NCBI RefSeq assembly: GCF_018424605.1
Contig: NZ_QTKT01000001.1
Coordinates: 248,001 to 312,000, forward strand
DNA: 64,000 nt
Direction: 5' to 3'
Origin: Marinobacter lipolyticus
GTDB lineage: Bacteria; Pseudomonadota; Gammaproteobacteria; Pseudomonadales; Oleiphilaceae
In this document: positions 1-8,706 of the stretch, piece by piece
How positions within the stretch are numbered: the first letter of the stretch is position 1
How the letters are laid out: every line of letters begins with the position of its first letter
The notes under the pieces: generated by a model
The model's input: the letters and a program-made list of their open reading frames with translations, nothing else
Databases searched by the model: none
Told to the model about the DNA's origin: nothing
Made by a program: the position numbers and the translations under genes

Positions 1-914
1 GGCAACACCGAACTGTCGGTGTGCAGAACCACGTCGTTGCGCTGATAGGCAATGGCGCCAAGGACCGATCGTTCGTTGTCCGTCGGATCCGCAAGCATGG
101 CCAGTGCCTGGTCGCTGTGACACGCGAAAATGACCTGGTCAAAGGTGTGTTCTTCTCCTCGTACCGTCAGCACGACCTTGTCCGGATGGCGGACCACTGA
201 CGTCACCGGGCTGTTCAATCGTGTGGTGTTGCCCAGGCGGTCCATCATTTTGTGAACGTACTGTGCAGACCCCCCGGAAATGACGCGCCAGGTAGGTCGA
301 TCGTCGACCGAGAGCATGCCGTGGTTATTAAAGAACTGGAGGAAAAAGCGGATCGGAAAGCGCTCGAGCACGATCTCGGGAGCCGACCAGATGGCCGCGC
401 CCATGGGCACGATGTAGTAGTTGCGGAAATAGCGGGAATACCCCTTACGGTTCAGGTATCCGCCCAGCGTTTCCTGGTTGTCGATGGCGCCGGAGGCCAG
501 ATCCTCGCGGGTTTCCCGGTTGAACCGCAGGATCTCGCGAATCATCTTGAGAAACGGCAGATTAAACAGGTTGCTGCGTTGGGCGAACAGTGTGTTCAGG
601 CTGGTGCCGTTGTACTGCAAGCCACTGGCATTGCAATCCACACTGAAGCTCATGTCGCTGACTTCCGAGGGCACGCCCAATCGGTCCATCAGTTTCATGA
701 AATTGGGGTAGGTCCAGTCATTGAACACGATAAAGCCCGTGTTGACCGGCCACTGGCGCCCACCGGCGTCGACACTTTCGGTGTTGGTGTGGCCGCCGGC
801 GTAGTCGGCGGCCTCGAAAACTTCTACGTCGTGATGTTCTGCAAGCAGCCAGGCAGCAGTGAGGCCGGAAACTCCGGCGCCAATGACAGCAATGCGCTGA
901 CGTGGTTCGTTCAT
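1..914 (-). CDS. FAD/NAD(P)-dependent amine-oxidase-like oxidoreductase, 3' end cut by window
   Basis: The reading frame runs from an ATG at 914 to the window edge without a stop (about 304 residues), so the C terminus is missing. The N terminus has the Rossmann FAD motif VIGAGVSGLTAAWLL, then an acidic strand end (VEVFEA) and AGGHTNTE, typical of the COG2907 amine-oxidase-like flavoproteins. This family is often found beside DUF1365 and cyclopropane-fatty-acid-synthase-like genes, which would lie just outside the window. It is the last visible gene of a minus-strand operon with an SDR, an NTF2-like protein and a desaturase, with a 14-bp gap from the SDR stop. A weak AGGAA ribosome site precedes the ATG. 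The likely role is redox modification of a lipid; the substrate cannot be told from sequence. Confidence 0.85.
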   Translation of the reverse strand, partial: MNEPRQRIAVIGAGVSGLTAAWLLAEHHDVEVFEAADYAGGHTNTESVDAGGRQWPVNTGFIVFNDWTYPNFMKLMDRLGVPSEVSDMSFSVDCNASGLQYNGTSLNTLFAQRSNLFNLPFLKMIREILRFNRETREDLASGAIDNQETLGGYLNRKGYSRYFRNYYIVPMGAAIWSAPEIVLERFPIRFFLQFFNNHGMLSVDDRPTWRVISGGSAQYVHKMMDRLGNTTRLNSPVTSVVRHPDKVVLTVRGEEHTFDQVIFACHSDQALAMLADPTDNERSVLGAIAYQRNDVVLHTDSSVL

Positions 915-928
915 CAGGGAGATTCCTG

Positions 929-1711
929 TCAGTTGTTGCCTTGCCGGGCCATGGCCGCGGACAGTCGGTCAATCATCGGTCGTGGAAGCGCGCTCAACAG
1001 GCGCAGCGTCCAGGTGAAACGTTTCGGGAACGCAATATCATTCCGCCCCCTGGCCAACCCGTTCACGATACGCTCGGCTGCATCGTCCGCGCTGACCAGG
1101 AAGGGCATGGGAAAATCATTGCGATCGGTAAGCGGCGTTTTGACAAAGCCCGGCGACACCACCACAACCTCAATGCCCTCGGCAGCCAGGTCCGCCCGCA
1201 GTGCGTGAGCGAAATAACTGAGCGCCGCCTTGGAAGCACCGTAGCCCTCAGCCCTGGCAAACGGAAACCACCAGGCCGAGGAACTGACAATGACCAGCGT
1301 CGCGGGCTCGCCCCGTTCCCGGGACCGGCGCAGGGCCGGCAATGCAATGTCGAGGCAACGGGCGGTGCCGATGACATTGGTGTTGAGGTTGTTGGCGATG
1401 ATGTCGCTCTGGTAATCCTTTATTTCCAGGTATTCGCAGGTGCCGGCATTGAGGATCACCATGTTCAGGTTGCCGTGGCTTTCCAGCTCGCCGGCGACGG
1501 CCTGAAGCTGACTGCTGTCCGTGGTGTCTGCCGCTGCGGTTATCACCCGCTCAGGGGCCTGCTTGGCCAGCGCGTCCAGTGGCGCCTGTCGACGACCAGT
1601 GACAATCAATCGGTGGCCCTGCTCAATTAGTTTGCGCGATACCGCCTCGCCAATGCCGGATCCAGCGCCGGTAATCCAGATATTGGCTGGCTGTTGAAGT
1701 CTTTTGCTCAT
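929..1711 (-). CDS. Short-chain dehydrogenase/reductase (SDR)
   Basis: A 260-residue classical SDR, close to the family's normal length of about 250. The sequence shows the cofactor motif TGAGSGIG (residues 14-21), ILNAG around residue 87, the catalytic serine in VIVSSSAWW, and the YGASK catalytic Tyr-Lys pair near residue 158. The Arg after the second strand (VTGRR) suggests NADP(H) preference, which is family knowledge. The start overlaps the upstream NTF2-like stop by 4 bp (ATGA), so translation is probably coupled. It sits in an operon with a desaturase and a flavin oxidoreductase, which points to a carbonyl or hydroxyl redox step on a lipid. The substrate is unknown. Confidence 0.92.
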   Translation of the reverse strand: MSKRLQQPANIWITGAGSGIGEAVSRKLIEQGHRLIVTGRRQAPLDALAKQAPERVITAAADTTDSSQLQAVAGELESHGNLNMVILNAGTCEYLEIKDYQSDIIANNLNTNVIGTARCLDIALPALRRSRERGEPATLVIVSSSAWWFPFARAEGYGASKAALSYFAHALRADLAAEGIEVVVVSPGFVKTPLTDRNDFPMPFLVSADDAAERIVNGLARGRNDIAFPKRFTWTLRLLSALPRPMIDRLSAAMARQGNN

Positions 1712-2175
1712 CCCGCCTGCTTCCTTATCCAGCGAATAATCGGCCCGAGAAGCGGGAGGTTTTCGTAGAGCAGTTGCCCGATATCAAAGTAGTCGCGGTG
1801 CTGCGTAACCTTGCCATCCCGGATGACCAGACGGCTCATGCCGTCGACCAGAATTTCCCGACCACGGCGAATACGTTTGTGGCGTAGATGCATGACCCAG
1901 CTGATGCCGACGTTTTCGCCGTTTACCACAGGTTCGCCAAACTCGAAGTGGCACGACAGCACGTTTCCGTAGGCTCCGGCGAAGTAGTGGGTGAGCTGGT
2001 CGAGCCCGTCGACCGAGGAAAACGGATCCTCAAACCGGACGTTCTCACTGTAAACGGAGGCAAGCTTGTTAAGGTTGCCGGCATCCAGCTCGTTGAACAG
2101 CTCCCGGAACCGGTCCAGTGTCGCCGGAACGGCTGAATTGCGGGTGCCTACTTCTATGGCTGAGGCGGTACTCAT
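1708..2175 (-). CDS. NTF2-like / SnoaL-like protein
   Basis: A 155-residue protein with the compact alpha+beta cone fold signature: an N-terminal helix (FRELFNELDAGNLNKLASVY), then SENVRFEDPFSSVDG, and later strands including VMHLRHKRIRRGREILVDGMSRLVI. NTF2-like proteins of this size bind small hydrophobic ligands or act as isomerases or dehydratases; the exact role here is not evident. Both ends overlap neighbours by 4 bp (ATGA junctions at 2172-2175 and 1708-1711), showing tight coupling to the desaturase upstream and the SDR downstream. It may act on the desaturase product, but that is inference. Confidence 0.85.
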   Translation of the reverse strand: MSTASAIEVGTRNSAVPATLDRFRELFNELDAGNLNKLASVYSENVRFEDPFSSVDGLDQLTHYFAGAYGNVLSCHFEFGEPVVNGENVGISWVMHLRHKRIRRGREILVDGMSRLVIRDGKVTQHRDYFDIGQLLYENLPLLGPIIRWIRKQAG

Positions 2176-3128
2176 GAACGGTTCCTCCCCTGAGCGTCGA
2201 GTTTTCGGGTTTCTTCCTGAATGTGTTTCGGAATCGGGTTGAGGTCCCAGATAATGCCGAGTTTGGACATGAGCCAGAGCCCATACCAGGTGACATCGAC
2301 CTCGTACCAGCGAAAGCCCTGGCGTACAGACTGGGGCCAGCGGTGGTGGTTGTTGTGCCAGCCCTCGCCGAGGGTTAACAGGGCCAGCCAGAAGTTGTTA
2401 CGGCTGTCATCGGCGGTATCGAACCGGCGTTTGCCCCACACGTGGGACAGGGAATTGATGGATACCGTGGCGTGGAAGAGCACAACGGTTGAGATGAAGA
2501 AGCCCCACACCAGCAACTGCAGACCGTTGGTCCCGAGCCCGGGCGCCCAGGCCGCAAGTGCCTCGCCCAGAGCGTAGATGAGAATCGCAGCGGCGGCAGG
2601 CACCAGTGAGTCAAAGCGATTGACGAATTTCAGTTCCGGAAACTTGAGCCAGTCCCTGACCCTGCGCTCATCCATGGTGAAGCCGGCATCACAGGTGAAC
2701 CAGCCCGCGTGCGCCCACCAGAACCCGCCCTGATGAGGGGAGTGAAGATCCTGCTCCTGATCGGAATGCTGATGGTGGTGGCGGTGGTGCGCCGCCCACC
2801 AGAGAGGCCCGCGCTGCGCTGCGCTGGCGCCCATGACAGCAAATACGAACTGGGCCGCACGGCTGGTTTTGAACGTCTTATGGGCAAAGTAGCGGTGATA
2901 GAACCCGGTAATTGCAAACATCCGCACTACGAAGAAGCCGACTGCAAAAGCGATGGCAAAGCCACTGACCCCGGTGTAGAACGCCAGCAGGCATGCCAGA
3001 TGCAGGGCGATGAAGGGGATGACCCTGATAACGTTGAAAGATCGTGAAGTGGAGTCGATGTGATCCGAACCCGCGGAGGAGTCGAACCATCTCAGAATGT
3101 TTGTTAACCAGTATTGCGCTCGGGTCAT
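2172..3128 (-). CDS. Membrane acyl-CoA / acyl-lipid fatty acid desaturase
   Basis: A 318-residue integral membrane di-iron desaturase of the delta-9 (stearoyl-CoA) type. The three histidine boxes are visible in order: HRYFAHK (about residue 78), HRHHHQHSD (about 115) and HNNHHRWP (about 255), with hydrophobic pairs before box 1 (HLACLLAFYTGVSGFAIAF) and between boxes 2 and 3. It is the first gene of the operon that continues with NTF2-like, SDR and flavin oxidoreductase genes, and its promoter must lie in the divergent space to 3273. Its length is normal for bacterial acyl-CoA desaturases. It probably introduces a cis double bond into membrane acyl chains. The operon context suggests the unsaturated chain is then modified further. 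Confidence 0.93.
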   Translation of the reverse strand: MTRAQYWLTNILRWFDSSAGSDHIDSTSRSFNVIRVIPFIALHLACLLAFYTGVSGFAIAFAVGFFVVRMFAITGFYHRYFAHKTFKTSRAAQFVFAVMGASAAQRGPLWWAAHHRHHHQHSDQEQDLHSPHQGGFWWAHAGWFTCDAGFTMDERRVRDWLKFPELKFVNRFDSLVPAAAAILIYALGEALAAWAPGLGTNGLQLLVWGFFISTVVLFHATVSINSLSHVWGKRRFDTADDSRNNFWLALLTLGEGWHNNHHRWPQSVRQGFRWYEVDVTWYGLWLMSKLGIIWDLNPIPKHIQEETRKLDAQGRNRS

Positions 3129-3273
3129 ACCCAGACTGCCTTTAATGTGTAAAAAGTTTCCAGATCCGCATTCGGATTAACTGTCACTGCGTTGTACTCT
3201 CGTGACGGCCGTTTAGATTGACCGGCCGATCGAATGTACGTTCAAACCCCTGCTTTTGGATGCACCTTTAACG
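3129..3273. promoter_or_regulatory. Divergent promoter region with two short inverted repeats
   Basis: This 145-bp space separates the desaturase operon (minus) from the flavoprotein gene (plus) and must hold both promoters. Two imperfect dyads are visible: ATCCG-CATT-CGGAT at 3164-3177 (5-bp perfect arms), close to the desaturase start, and GAATGTACGTTC at 3232-3243 (10 of 12 positions symmetric), close to the flavoprotein start. TetR-type repressors such as DesT or FabR control desaturases through dyads of this kind, but neither site matches a consensus I can name, so the regulator is unassigned. Confidence 0.35.
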
Positions 3274-4290
3274 ATGATTAACCAAAATAGTCAGTGCCCG
3301 GATATACGCCGCGTGGCGATTGTTGGTTCAGGCCTTTCGGGCCTGTCGGCCGCGAGATTGTTAACGGAACAGGGTGTCAGTGTGACCCTGTTCGAGAAAA
3401 GCCGCGGCCCCGGTGGTCGCCTGGCGGCAAAACGGGTAACGGGTGGCTCTGCCGACATCGGGGCTCAGTATTTCACGATTCGAAATCCTGAATTCTCCCG
3501 GTTTCTCGAGCGCTACGCCGGCCCGGAAAGCTTCGCCGTCTGGCAGGCGCGGCTTGGTTTCCAGCAATCCGACGGGCAATGGCAGCCGTTCCCAGAGGAA
3601 GCCCGGTACGTGGGCACCCCGCGCATGACGGCCATCAGCCGGGCACTGGCGGCCGGCCTGGACCTTCGGGCGCAAACCCGGATTGCACATTTGGCGCGCA
3701 ATGACCGGCTGTGGACGCTGACGGACACCGACGGCGGTACTTATGGCCCGTTTGACGCGGTCATCATCACCGCCCCGCCGGCTCAGGCCCGGGACCTGCT
3801 GGCGGACAGCCAACTGCCGGCGCTTGCAGCCAAGCTGGAGGAACCTGTGGCCGGCATTCTGCCGTGCTGGGCGGTGGCAGCGTTCTTCGAAAGCCCCCCC
3901 TGCAGCGAGTTTGAGGGGATGAGGCCGGACCATGATGTGCTCTACTGGGCCGGGAACAACTCCAGCAAACCCGGCCGCGACGATCAGGGGCAGTGGTGGG
4001 TGCTTCACGGTACGCCGCAATGGTCGGCCGCTAATGAGAACACACGGGCTGAAAAGGTGGCGAATGACCTTGTCATGGCGTTTCAGGACGTCACCGGTAC
4101 GCAGGACGCGCCGGCTGAACTGGTGCCCCATCGCTGGCTCTATGCCCGTTCTGCGGACACCCGCCGGCCCGGCTGCCTGTGGTTTGCGGGCGAGGGTATC
4201 GGCCTGGCCGGGGACTGGCTCAGCGGTGGCCGGGTTGAGGGTGCCTTTGAAAGTGCCGAAGCGCTCCTGGCTGCCATGAGCGCCCCCTAG
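3274..4290 (+). CDS. Predicted NAD/FAD-dependent oxidoreductase, renalase-like (COG3380)
   Basis: A 338-residue flavoprotein. The N terminus has VAIVGSGLSGLSAARLL (dinucleotide motif), then VTLFEKSRGPGGRLAAKR, where GPGGR is the second flavin contact. The C terminus has CLWFAGEGIGLAGDWLSGGRVEGA, the family's last FAD-binding segment. IGAQYFTIR matches the renalase/COG3380 group rather than true monoamine oxidases. I chose the ATG at 3274; an in-frame TTG lies 18 bp upstream at 3256, and neither has a strong ribosome site. The gene is divergent from the desaturase operon and its stop overlaps the convergent HD-domain gene inside CTAG at 4287-4290. The physiological electron donor and substrate are unknown. 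Confidence 0.85.
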   Translation: MINQNSQCPDIRRVAIVGSGLSGLSAARLLTEQGVSVTLFEKSRGPGGRLAAKRVTGGSADIGAQYFTIRNPEFSRFLERYAGPESFAVWQARLGFQQSDGQWQPFPEEARYVGTPRMTAISRALAAGLDLRAQTRIAHLARNDRLWTLTDTDGGTYGPFDAVIITAPPAQARDLLADSQLPALAAKLEEPVAGILPCWAVAAFFESPPCSEFEGMRPDHDVLYWAGNNSSKPGRDDQGQWWVLHGTPQWSAANENTRAEKVANDLVMAFQDVTGTQDAPAELVPHRWLYARSADTRRPGCLWFAGEGIGLAGDWLSGGRVEGAFESAEALLAAMSAP

Positions 4291-5762
4291 CCGGGCAAAA
4301 CGGGTTCGGTTGTCTTCGGCTGCAGGTAGAAATGGGTAATGGTGCCGTCACTGAACTTGCTGAAAAAGGCACTGACCTCGGTGATCTGCCTCAGTGAGCG
4401 GGTGCGGTGAATTGGATCCCGCACCAGCACCTTGATGCCGTTGAAATTGTCCTGAATATTGGAGAACCGGGCACGCATGGAACAGGTCACCACGCGGGCC
4501 GGGTTCAGCTTCAGCTCTTTCGCCAGCCATTGGCTGTGGTCGGCAATCTGTTCCCGGTTCAGGTCCTCCCGGGTATCCAAGTGGTTCAGTTTGATACGGT
4601 CGACAATGCAGCGTGAGAAACTGTGAGGGTTGGCGCGCGCCACCTTGCGGAAGGCTTCCCAGAAGAAGTTGTCTGTGAGTTCGGCGAAATACCGCATGTT
4701 ACTGAGGCAGGTATCGACCCATTCGAAACTGTCCGGATCCTCGAGCACCTCGTTGATGGCCTCGCGCAGCAACCAGTCGAAGCCCAGCGCGGTTTTATGG
4801 GCATAGACCTTGCGGTACATCTGGTGCCGGCTGTAGACGAAGTCCTCCAGCGCGCCGAGACCTTTCTGAGTGATGGCCAGCCCGAGCCAGGGCTCGGCCA
4901 CGTCCCAGCCGAAGCGCAGGTTGCTGAGCAGGTGATCGAGGTTGAACCCGCCGATGGTGACCGATGAGTGAAAGCCGTCACGCAGCATGTAATCGGCGCG
5001 GTCGGCGTCAATCTCCCCGGACACAATAGAAGACAGCAGGTCCATCACCAGTTGCGGGATATCGGCCTTACTCAGCGCCCCTGAATGGGCGTCGTCACCG
5101 GCGATAAAGCTCCAGAAGGTTTTCGCGTGTCGACAGAAAGCGTCACTGGGCTCTACATCCGTGGTTTCCATGATGCCGATGACATCCCGGGCGTCCAGCC
5201 CTGCCGCCGCAATGTCGATGTCCTTGAGCACCTCGTGAGCAACTCTTACTGAATAGTGCTCGTGCTCCAGTTCTTCAGGGCGGGCGCGATGGTATGCGCG
5301 GTAGTCCACCCCTTCCCAGAGGTCATCGAACCGGTCTGCGCGGGACATCAGCTCGCGGATGCGGCGGGCCTGGGTGAACTGGTGGGAGAAACTGGAATGC
5401 CCGCTATCGTGCAACAGGCACCCCAGGCGAATGGTTTTGGCGAGGTAATCAATGGCATCCAACTGGCTCAGGCTCAGATCGGTTTTCTCGCTGAGCTGCT
5501 TTTCCCGCAGGTAGGCGTCGATCATCGAGCGGAACATGCGGGTGCCCACATGCATTACCCCGATGCTGTGAAGAAAACGTGAGTGGGTAGCGCCTGGGAA
5601 TACCAGGCTGAGAATATCGTTCTGGCAGATGTTGCGAAGGCGTTGGAACAGCGGATGGTCAATCACGCGGATCTCGTGCCGGTACAGGGGAATGCCGCCG
5701 TGTACCGGATCCATGATCAGCTTGTCGTAAGCTCCAAGCAAGTCGTTTACGGCGCTTCTCAT
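4287..5762 (-). CDS. HD-domain phosphohydrolase (COG1078, dGTPase-like)
   Basis: A 491-residue HD-superfamily protein. The first metal site is in ATHSRFLHSIGVMHVG (about residue 57), and the diagnostic HD pair is in LGCLLHDSGHSSFSHQFT (about residue 116). A further conserved stretch, LSSIVSGEIDADRADYMLRDG (about residue 243), matches the COG1078 family and its SAMHD1/dGTPase relatives. Members hydrolyse nucleoside triphosphates or related phosphate esters with bound metal. The family is usually 400-500 residues, so this one is complete. The start codon at 5762 faces the divergent rssB-like gene across about 115 bp. The exact substrate cannot be stated. Confidence 0.88.
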   Translation of the reverse strand: MRSAVNDLLGAYDKLIMDPVHGGIPLYRHEIRVIDHPLFQRLRNICQNDILSLVFPGATHSRFLHSIGVMHVGTRMFRSMIDAYLREKQLSEKTDLSLSQLDAIDYLAKTIRLGCLLHDSGHSSFSHQFTQARRIRELMSRADRFDDLWEGVDYRAYHRARPEELEHEHYSVRVAHEVLKDIDIAAAGLDARDVIGIMETTDVEPSDAFCRHAKTFWSFIAGDDAHSGALSKADIPQLVMDLLSSIVSGEIDADRADYMLRDGFHSSVTIGGFNLDHLLSNLRFGWDVAEPWLGLAITQKGLGALEDFVYSRHQMYRKVYAHKTALGFDWLLREAINEVLEDPDSFEWVDTCLSNMRYFAELTDNFFWEAFRKVARANPHSFSRCIVDRIKLNHLDTREDLNREQIADHSQWLAKELKLNPARVVTCSMRARFSNIQDNFNGIKVLVRDPIHRTRSLRQITEVSAFFSKFSDGTITHFYLQPKTTEPVLPG

Positions 5763-5876
5763 TGCGTGTTTTCTCCCAAAATCATCAAACTTGCCTTGTT
5801 ATATCACAGGGTCGTGCCAGAATAGGCGATAAGTAGCCGATTTATCCTTTAACGATGGTAGTTTAGGGCCACCGCC

Positions 5877-7085
5877 ATGACCTCGCGCACTGAGCGCATT
5901 CTTATCATTGATGCCGATCTGAAGGCACGCAACGAGCTGAGTCGTCACCTTGAAGCGCGTGGCTTCTACGTGACCGGGTGCCCCGACAGTCAAGCTGCCC
6001 TGACGCTGTTCAGCCAGGCCATTCCCGACGTTATTTTCGCCGATTTGCCCACGGAAGCCATCAGCGAGCTGGCCTCACGCCTGGAAGACCTGGAAACCTT
6101 CACGCCCATTGTGGCCTGTTCTGACTCGGCCAACTCCGTGGATGTGGTCAACGCTCTGCGTGCCGGAGCCGCCGATGTGGTGCTCAAGTCCTGTGCCGCC
6201 GGGAAAGGCGCTCTGGACGATGTCATCAGCAAGCTCTTTGACCGGGTGAGGGTGAACCGTCTGAACCAGTTGTACCGGCAGGAGCTGGAGGAAGCGAACC
6301 GCGATCTGCGGGATGGCATTGCCGAGCTCAGGGCAGACCAGAGGGCAGGGCGCAAGGTGCAGCTGAAGATGCTGCCCGATAACGACCAGAACCTTGTCGG
6401 CCTGGGGGTCACCCACCTGATCAAGCCGTCTTTGTACCTGAGTGGCGATTTCCTCGATTATTTCCGCATTTCCGAAGACAAGGTGCTGGTCTACATCGCT
6501 GATGTGTCTGGCCACGGTGCCAGTTCGGCGTTCGTTACCGTGTTATTGAAGAACCTGACCAATCGCCTGCAGCGCAACCTCCGTCGCGGCTCCAGTGACG
6601 ACATTCTTTATCCGGAGCGCTTTCTCGAACGAATCAACTCGGAATTGCTGGATACCGGCCTCGGTAAACACGTAACCGTGTTTGTTGGCATTATCACGGT
6701 GTCCGAGCGTAAATTAAGGTATGCCGTGGGAGCGCACTTCCCGATGCCGATTCTGTCGTTCGAAGGGGGCAGTACGGCGTTTCTGGAGGGCAGTGGCTTG
6801 CCGGTTGGGCTGTTCGAATCTCCGGAATGGGAGGTGTACGAGGTCCCTCTCGAGAAGCCGTTCCGACTTATTCTGTTTTCAGATGGCATTCTGGAGGTTA
6901 TTCGGGCGAAAAGCCTGGATGAAAAGGAGCAGACTCTACTTGAACTCGTGTCAGGAGGCCGTCACACTATCGCATCTCTGAGCCAGGCGCTGGGCCTGGA
7001 TGCGATTACCGAGTTACCGGATGACATAGCGATCGTCTCGGTAACGGACATCCTCACCGGTTCGGACAACACGTCGTCGATATAG
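5877..7085 (+). CDS. rssB: RssB-like response regulator with PP2C (SpoIIE-type) phosphatase domain
   Basis: A 402-residue two-domain regulator. Residues 1 to about 125 form a receiver: ILIIDAD (acidic pocket), the probable phospho-acceptor Asp in PDVIFADLP near residue 57, and the conserved Lys in VVLKSC near 105. A helical linker (about 130-165) follows. Residues about 180-390 are a PPM/PP2C-like phosphatase with SGDFLDYF, DVSGHGASSAF, LILFSDGILE and ELPDDIAIVSV. This layout matches Pseudomonas RssB, which acts with the anti-sigma antagonist RssC in general stress (RpoS) control. The next gene, 14 bp away, is an RssC-like STAS protein, which supports the pairing. The Asp region lacks the usual MPxMDG, so phosphorylation is not certain. 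HsbR of the HptB pathway is an alternative but is longer. Confidence 0.8.
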   Translation: MTSRTERILIIDADLKARNELSRHLEARGFYVTGCPDSQAALTLFSQAIPDVIFADLPTEAISELASRLEDLETFTPIVACSDSANSVDVVNALRAGAADVVLKSCAAGKGALDDVISKLFDRVRVNRLNQLYRQELEEANRDLRDGIAELRADQRAGRKVQLKMLPDNDQNLVGLGVTHLIKPSLYLSGDFLDYFRISEDKVLVYIADVSGHGASSAFVTVLLKNLTNRLQRNLRRGSSDDILYPERFLERINSELLDTGLGKHVTVFVGIITVSERKLRYAVGAHFPMPILSFEGGSTAFLEGSGLPVGLFESPEWEVYEVPLEKPFRLILFSDGILEVIRAKSLDEKEQTLLELVSGGRHTIASLSQALGLDAITELPDDIAIVSVTDILTGSDNTSSI

Positions 7086-7099
7086 TGGCAGTGTAAAAC

Positions 7100-7591
7100 A
7101 TGGCTGGTTACAAGATCCTGCAAGCGGAAAATCAGGGGATTTACCTCCTGAAGTTCATTGGTGAAATCCGGCTGAACCTGTGTTCAACGCTGGACAATCT
7201 GGTTGAATCGATCACTCAGGATCCGCAATTCAAGACCGTGGTCATTGATCTCACCGAGTGTGAAATCATCGACAGCACTACACTCGGCCTGCTAGCGAAA
7301 ATTGCCATGGCGGCCCAGAAACGAAGCCACTTTCTGCCCACACTGATTTCAACCAACCCCGACATTACCCGAATCATCACCTCCATGGGGTTCGACAAGA
7401 TCTTTATCATTGTCCGCGAACCTGCCTCCAGAATTGAAGAACTTGAAGAAATTCCCGTCTTGCGTGCCAGCGAACAGCAGGTGCGTGACAAGGTGCTTGA
7501 TGCGCACCGGGTGTTAATGGGCCTGAACAGTCGCAACAGGGAAGAGTTCAAGAATCTGGTCCGCGCCCTGGAATGTGAAGAGCCGGGCTGA
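7100..7591 (+). CDS. rssC: Anti-sigma factor antagonist, STAS domain (RssC-like)
   Basis: A 163-residue protein whose first 110 residues are a STAS domain: KFIGEIRLNLCSTLDNLVE, TVVIDLTECEIIDSTTLGLLAKI, and then FLPTLIS and MGFDKIFII. The serine/threonine in IIDSTTLG is the position that partner-switch kinases phosphorylate and PP2C phosphatases dephosphorylate. A C-terminal helical tail of about 50 residues is typical of the RssC/HsbA group. It lies 14 bp after the PP2C regulator, its probable phosphatase. No kinase or sigma factor is visible nearby, so the third partner must be encoded elsewhere. HsbA is the closest alternative name. Confidence 0.78.
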   Translation: MAGYKILQAENQGIYLLKFIGEIRLNLCSTLDNLVESITQDPQFKTVVIDLTECEIIDSTTLGLLAKIAMAAQKRSHFLPTLISTNPDITRIITSMGFDKIFIIVREPASRIEELEEIPVLRASEQQVRDKVLDAHRVLMGLNSRNREEFKNLVRALECEEPG

Positions 7592-7614
7592 TCCAATAAC
7601 AGAACGGACACACT

Positions 7615-8682
7615 ATGCCTGATCAAAAAGACCTGCAAACGACGGGCGCGTCAGCTACTGGCCGTCAGATTGCCGTGCTTGGTGGTGGCAGCTTCGGCAC
7701 TGCCATGGCCAAAGTCCTTGGTGAGAATGGGCACACCGTCCATTTCTGGATGCGCGACGAAGCCCAGCGGGATGAAATTCGCGAAACCGGCATCAACAGC
7801 CGCTATATGCCGGGCGTTCAGCTCACCGGTGACATTCAGCCCACCAACGACCTGGTGGAGGCTGTGCGCAATGCAGAAGTGGTGTTTGTGGCCATCCCGA
7901 GCAAGGCGTTCCGCGCCGTCATCCGTGAGCACTGTCGGGATTTTGCCGACGATCAGATTGTCATCAGTCTGACTAAAGGCATCGAAGAGCATGGCTTCAA
8001 GCTGATGAGCGAGATACTTCAGGAAGAAGTTCCGCGTTGTCGCATCGGGGTGTTGAGTGGCCCGAATCTCGCCGGAGAGATCGTCAACCGGGATCTTACC
8101 GCTACGGTCATTGCTGCCAAGGACCCGGAGGTTCGCCGCGCGGTACAGGATCTTCTGGGTTGTGAGTATTTTCGCGTCTACGCCAACGTGGACGTATACG
8201 GGGTCGAGCTTGCCGGCGCCCTGAAAAATATCTATGCCATCGTATCCGGGCTGGCGTCGGCGCTTGATCTGGGTGAAAACGCCAAGGCCATGCTGATTAC
8301 CCGTGGACTGGCAGAAATGAGCCGGTTCGCCGTTAGCCTCGGTGCCAATCCCATGACGTTTATGGGGCTGGCCGGGGTCGGGGACCTGATCGTAACCTGT
8401 ACCTCGTCGAAAAGCCGCAACTACCGGGTGGGCTACGCCGTAGGCAAGGGCCAGAAGCTTGATGACGCGGTCGTTGAACTGGGTCAGGTGGCGGAAGGGA
8501 TCTACACGCTTAAGCTGGTCAAGGAAAAGTCCGAAGCCATCGGGATTTACATGCCGCTGGTGCGTGGGCTGTATGAAATACTCTACGGTACCGCGTCCAT
8601 CAGTGCCGTCATCAACAGCCTGATGATGTCGGTCCAGAACTCAGATGTGGAGTTCATTTTGCCACGGACCATAACCCAGTAA
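7615..8682 (+). CDS. gpsA: Glycerol-3-phosphate dehydrogenase [NAD(P)+]
   Basis: A 355-residue enzyme that reduces dihydroxyacetone phosphate to sn-glycerol-3-phosphate for phospholipid synthesis in the cytoplasm. The nucleotide motif IAVLGGGSFGTAMAKVL starts near residue 19. VFVAIPSKAFR, SLTKGIE and GVLSGPNLAGEI are canonical, and the catalytic Lys lies in ELAGALKNIYAIVSG (about residue 205). An N-terminal extension of roughly 18 residues is unusual compared with the usual 330-340 length; no later ATG lies before the Rossmann strand, so I keep the ATG at 7615. It follows the rssC-like gene by 23 bp and precedes sixA, probably in one transcript. Confidence 0.96.
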   Translation: MPDQKDLQTTGASATGRQIAVLGGGSFGTAMAKVLGENGHTVHFWMRDEAQRDEIRETGINSRYMPGVQLTGDIQPTNDLVEAVRNAEVVFVAIPSKAFRAVIREHCRDFADDQIVISLTKGIEEHGFKLMSEILQEEVPRCRIGVLSGPNLAGEIVNRDLTATVIAAKDPEVRRAVQDLLGCEYFRVYANVDVYGVELAGALKNIYAIVSGLASALDLGENAKAMLITRGLAEMSRFAVSLGANPMTFMGLAGVGDLIVTCTSSKSRNYRVGYAVGKGQKLDDAVVELGQVAEGIYTLKLVKEKSEAIGIYMPLVRGLYEILYGTASISAVINSLMMSVQNSDVEFILPRTITQ

Positions 8683-8695
8683 CCTGTTCAATTCC

Positions 8696-8700
8696 GGAGG
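8696..8700 (+). promoter_or_regulatory. Ribosome binding site fixing a TTG start for sixA
   Basis: GGAGG lies 6 bases before the TTG at 8707. The next in-frame ATG would remove the first strand and most of the RHGE motif, so this site decides the start. Confidence 0.7.
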
Positions 8701-8706
8701 TGGCCT

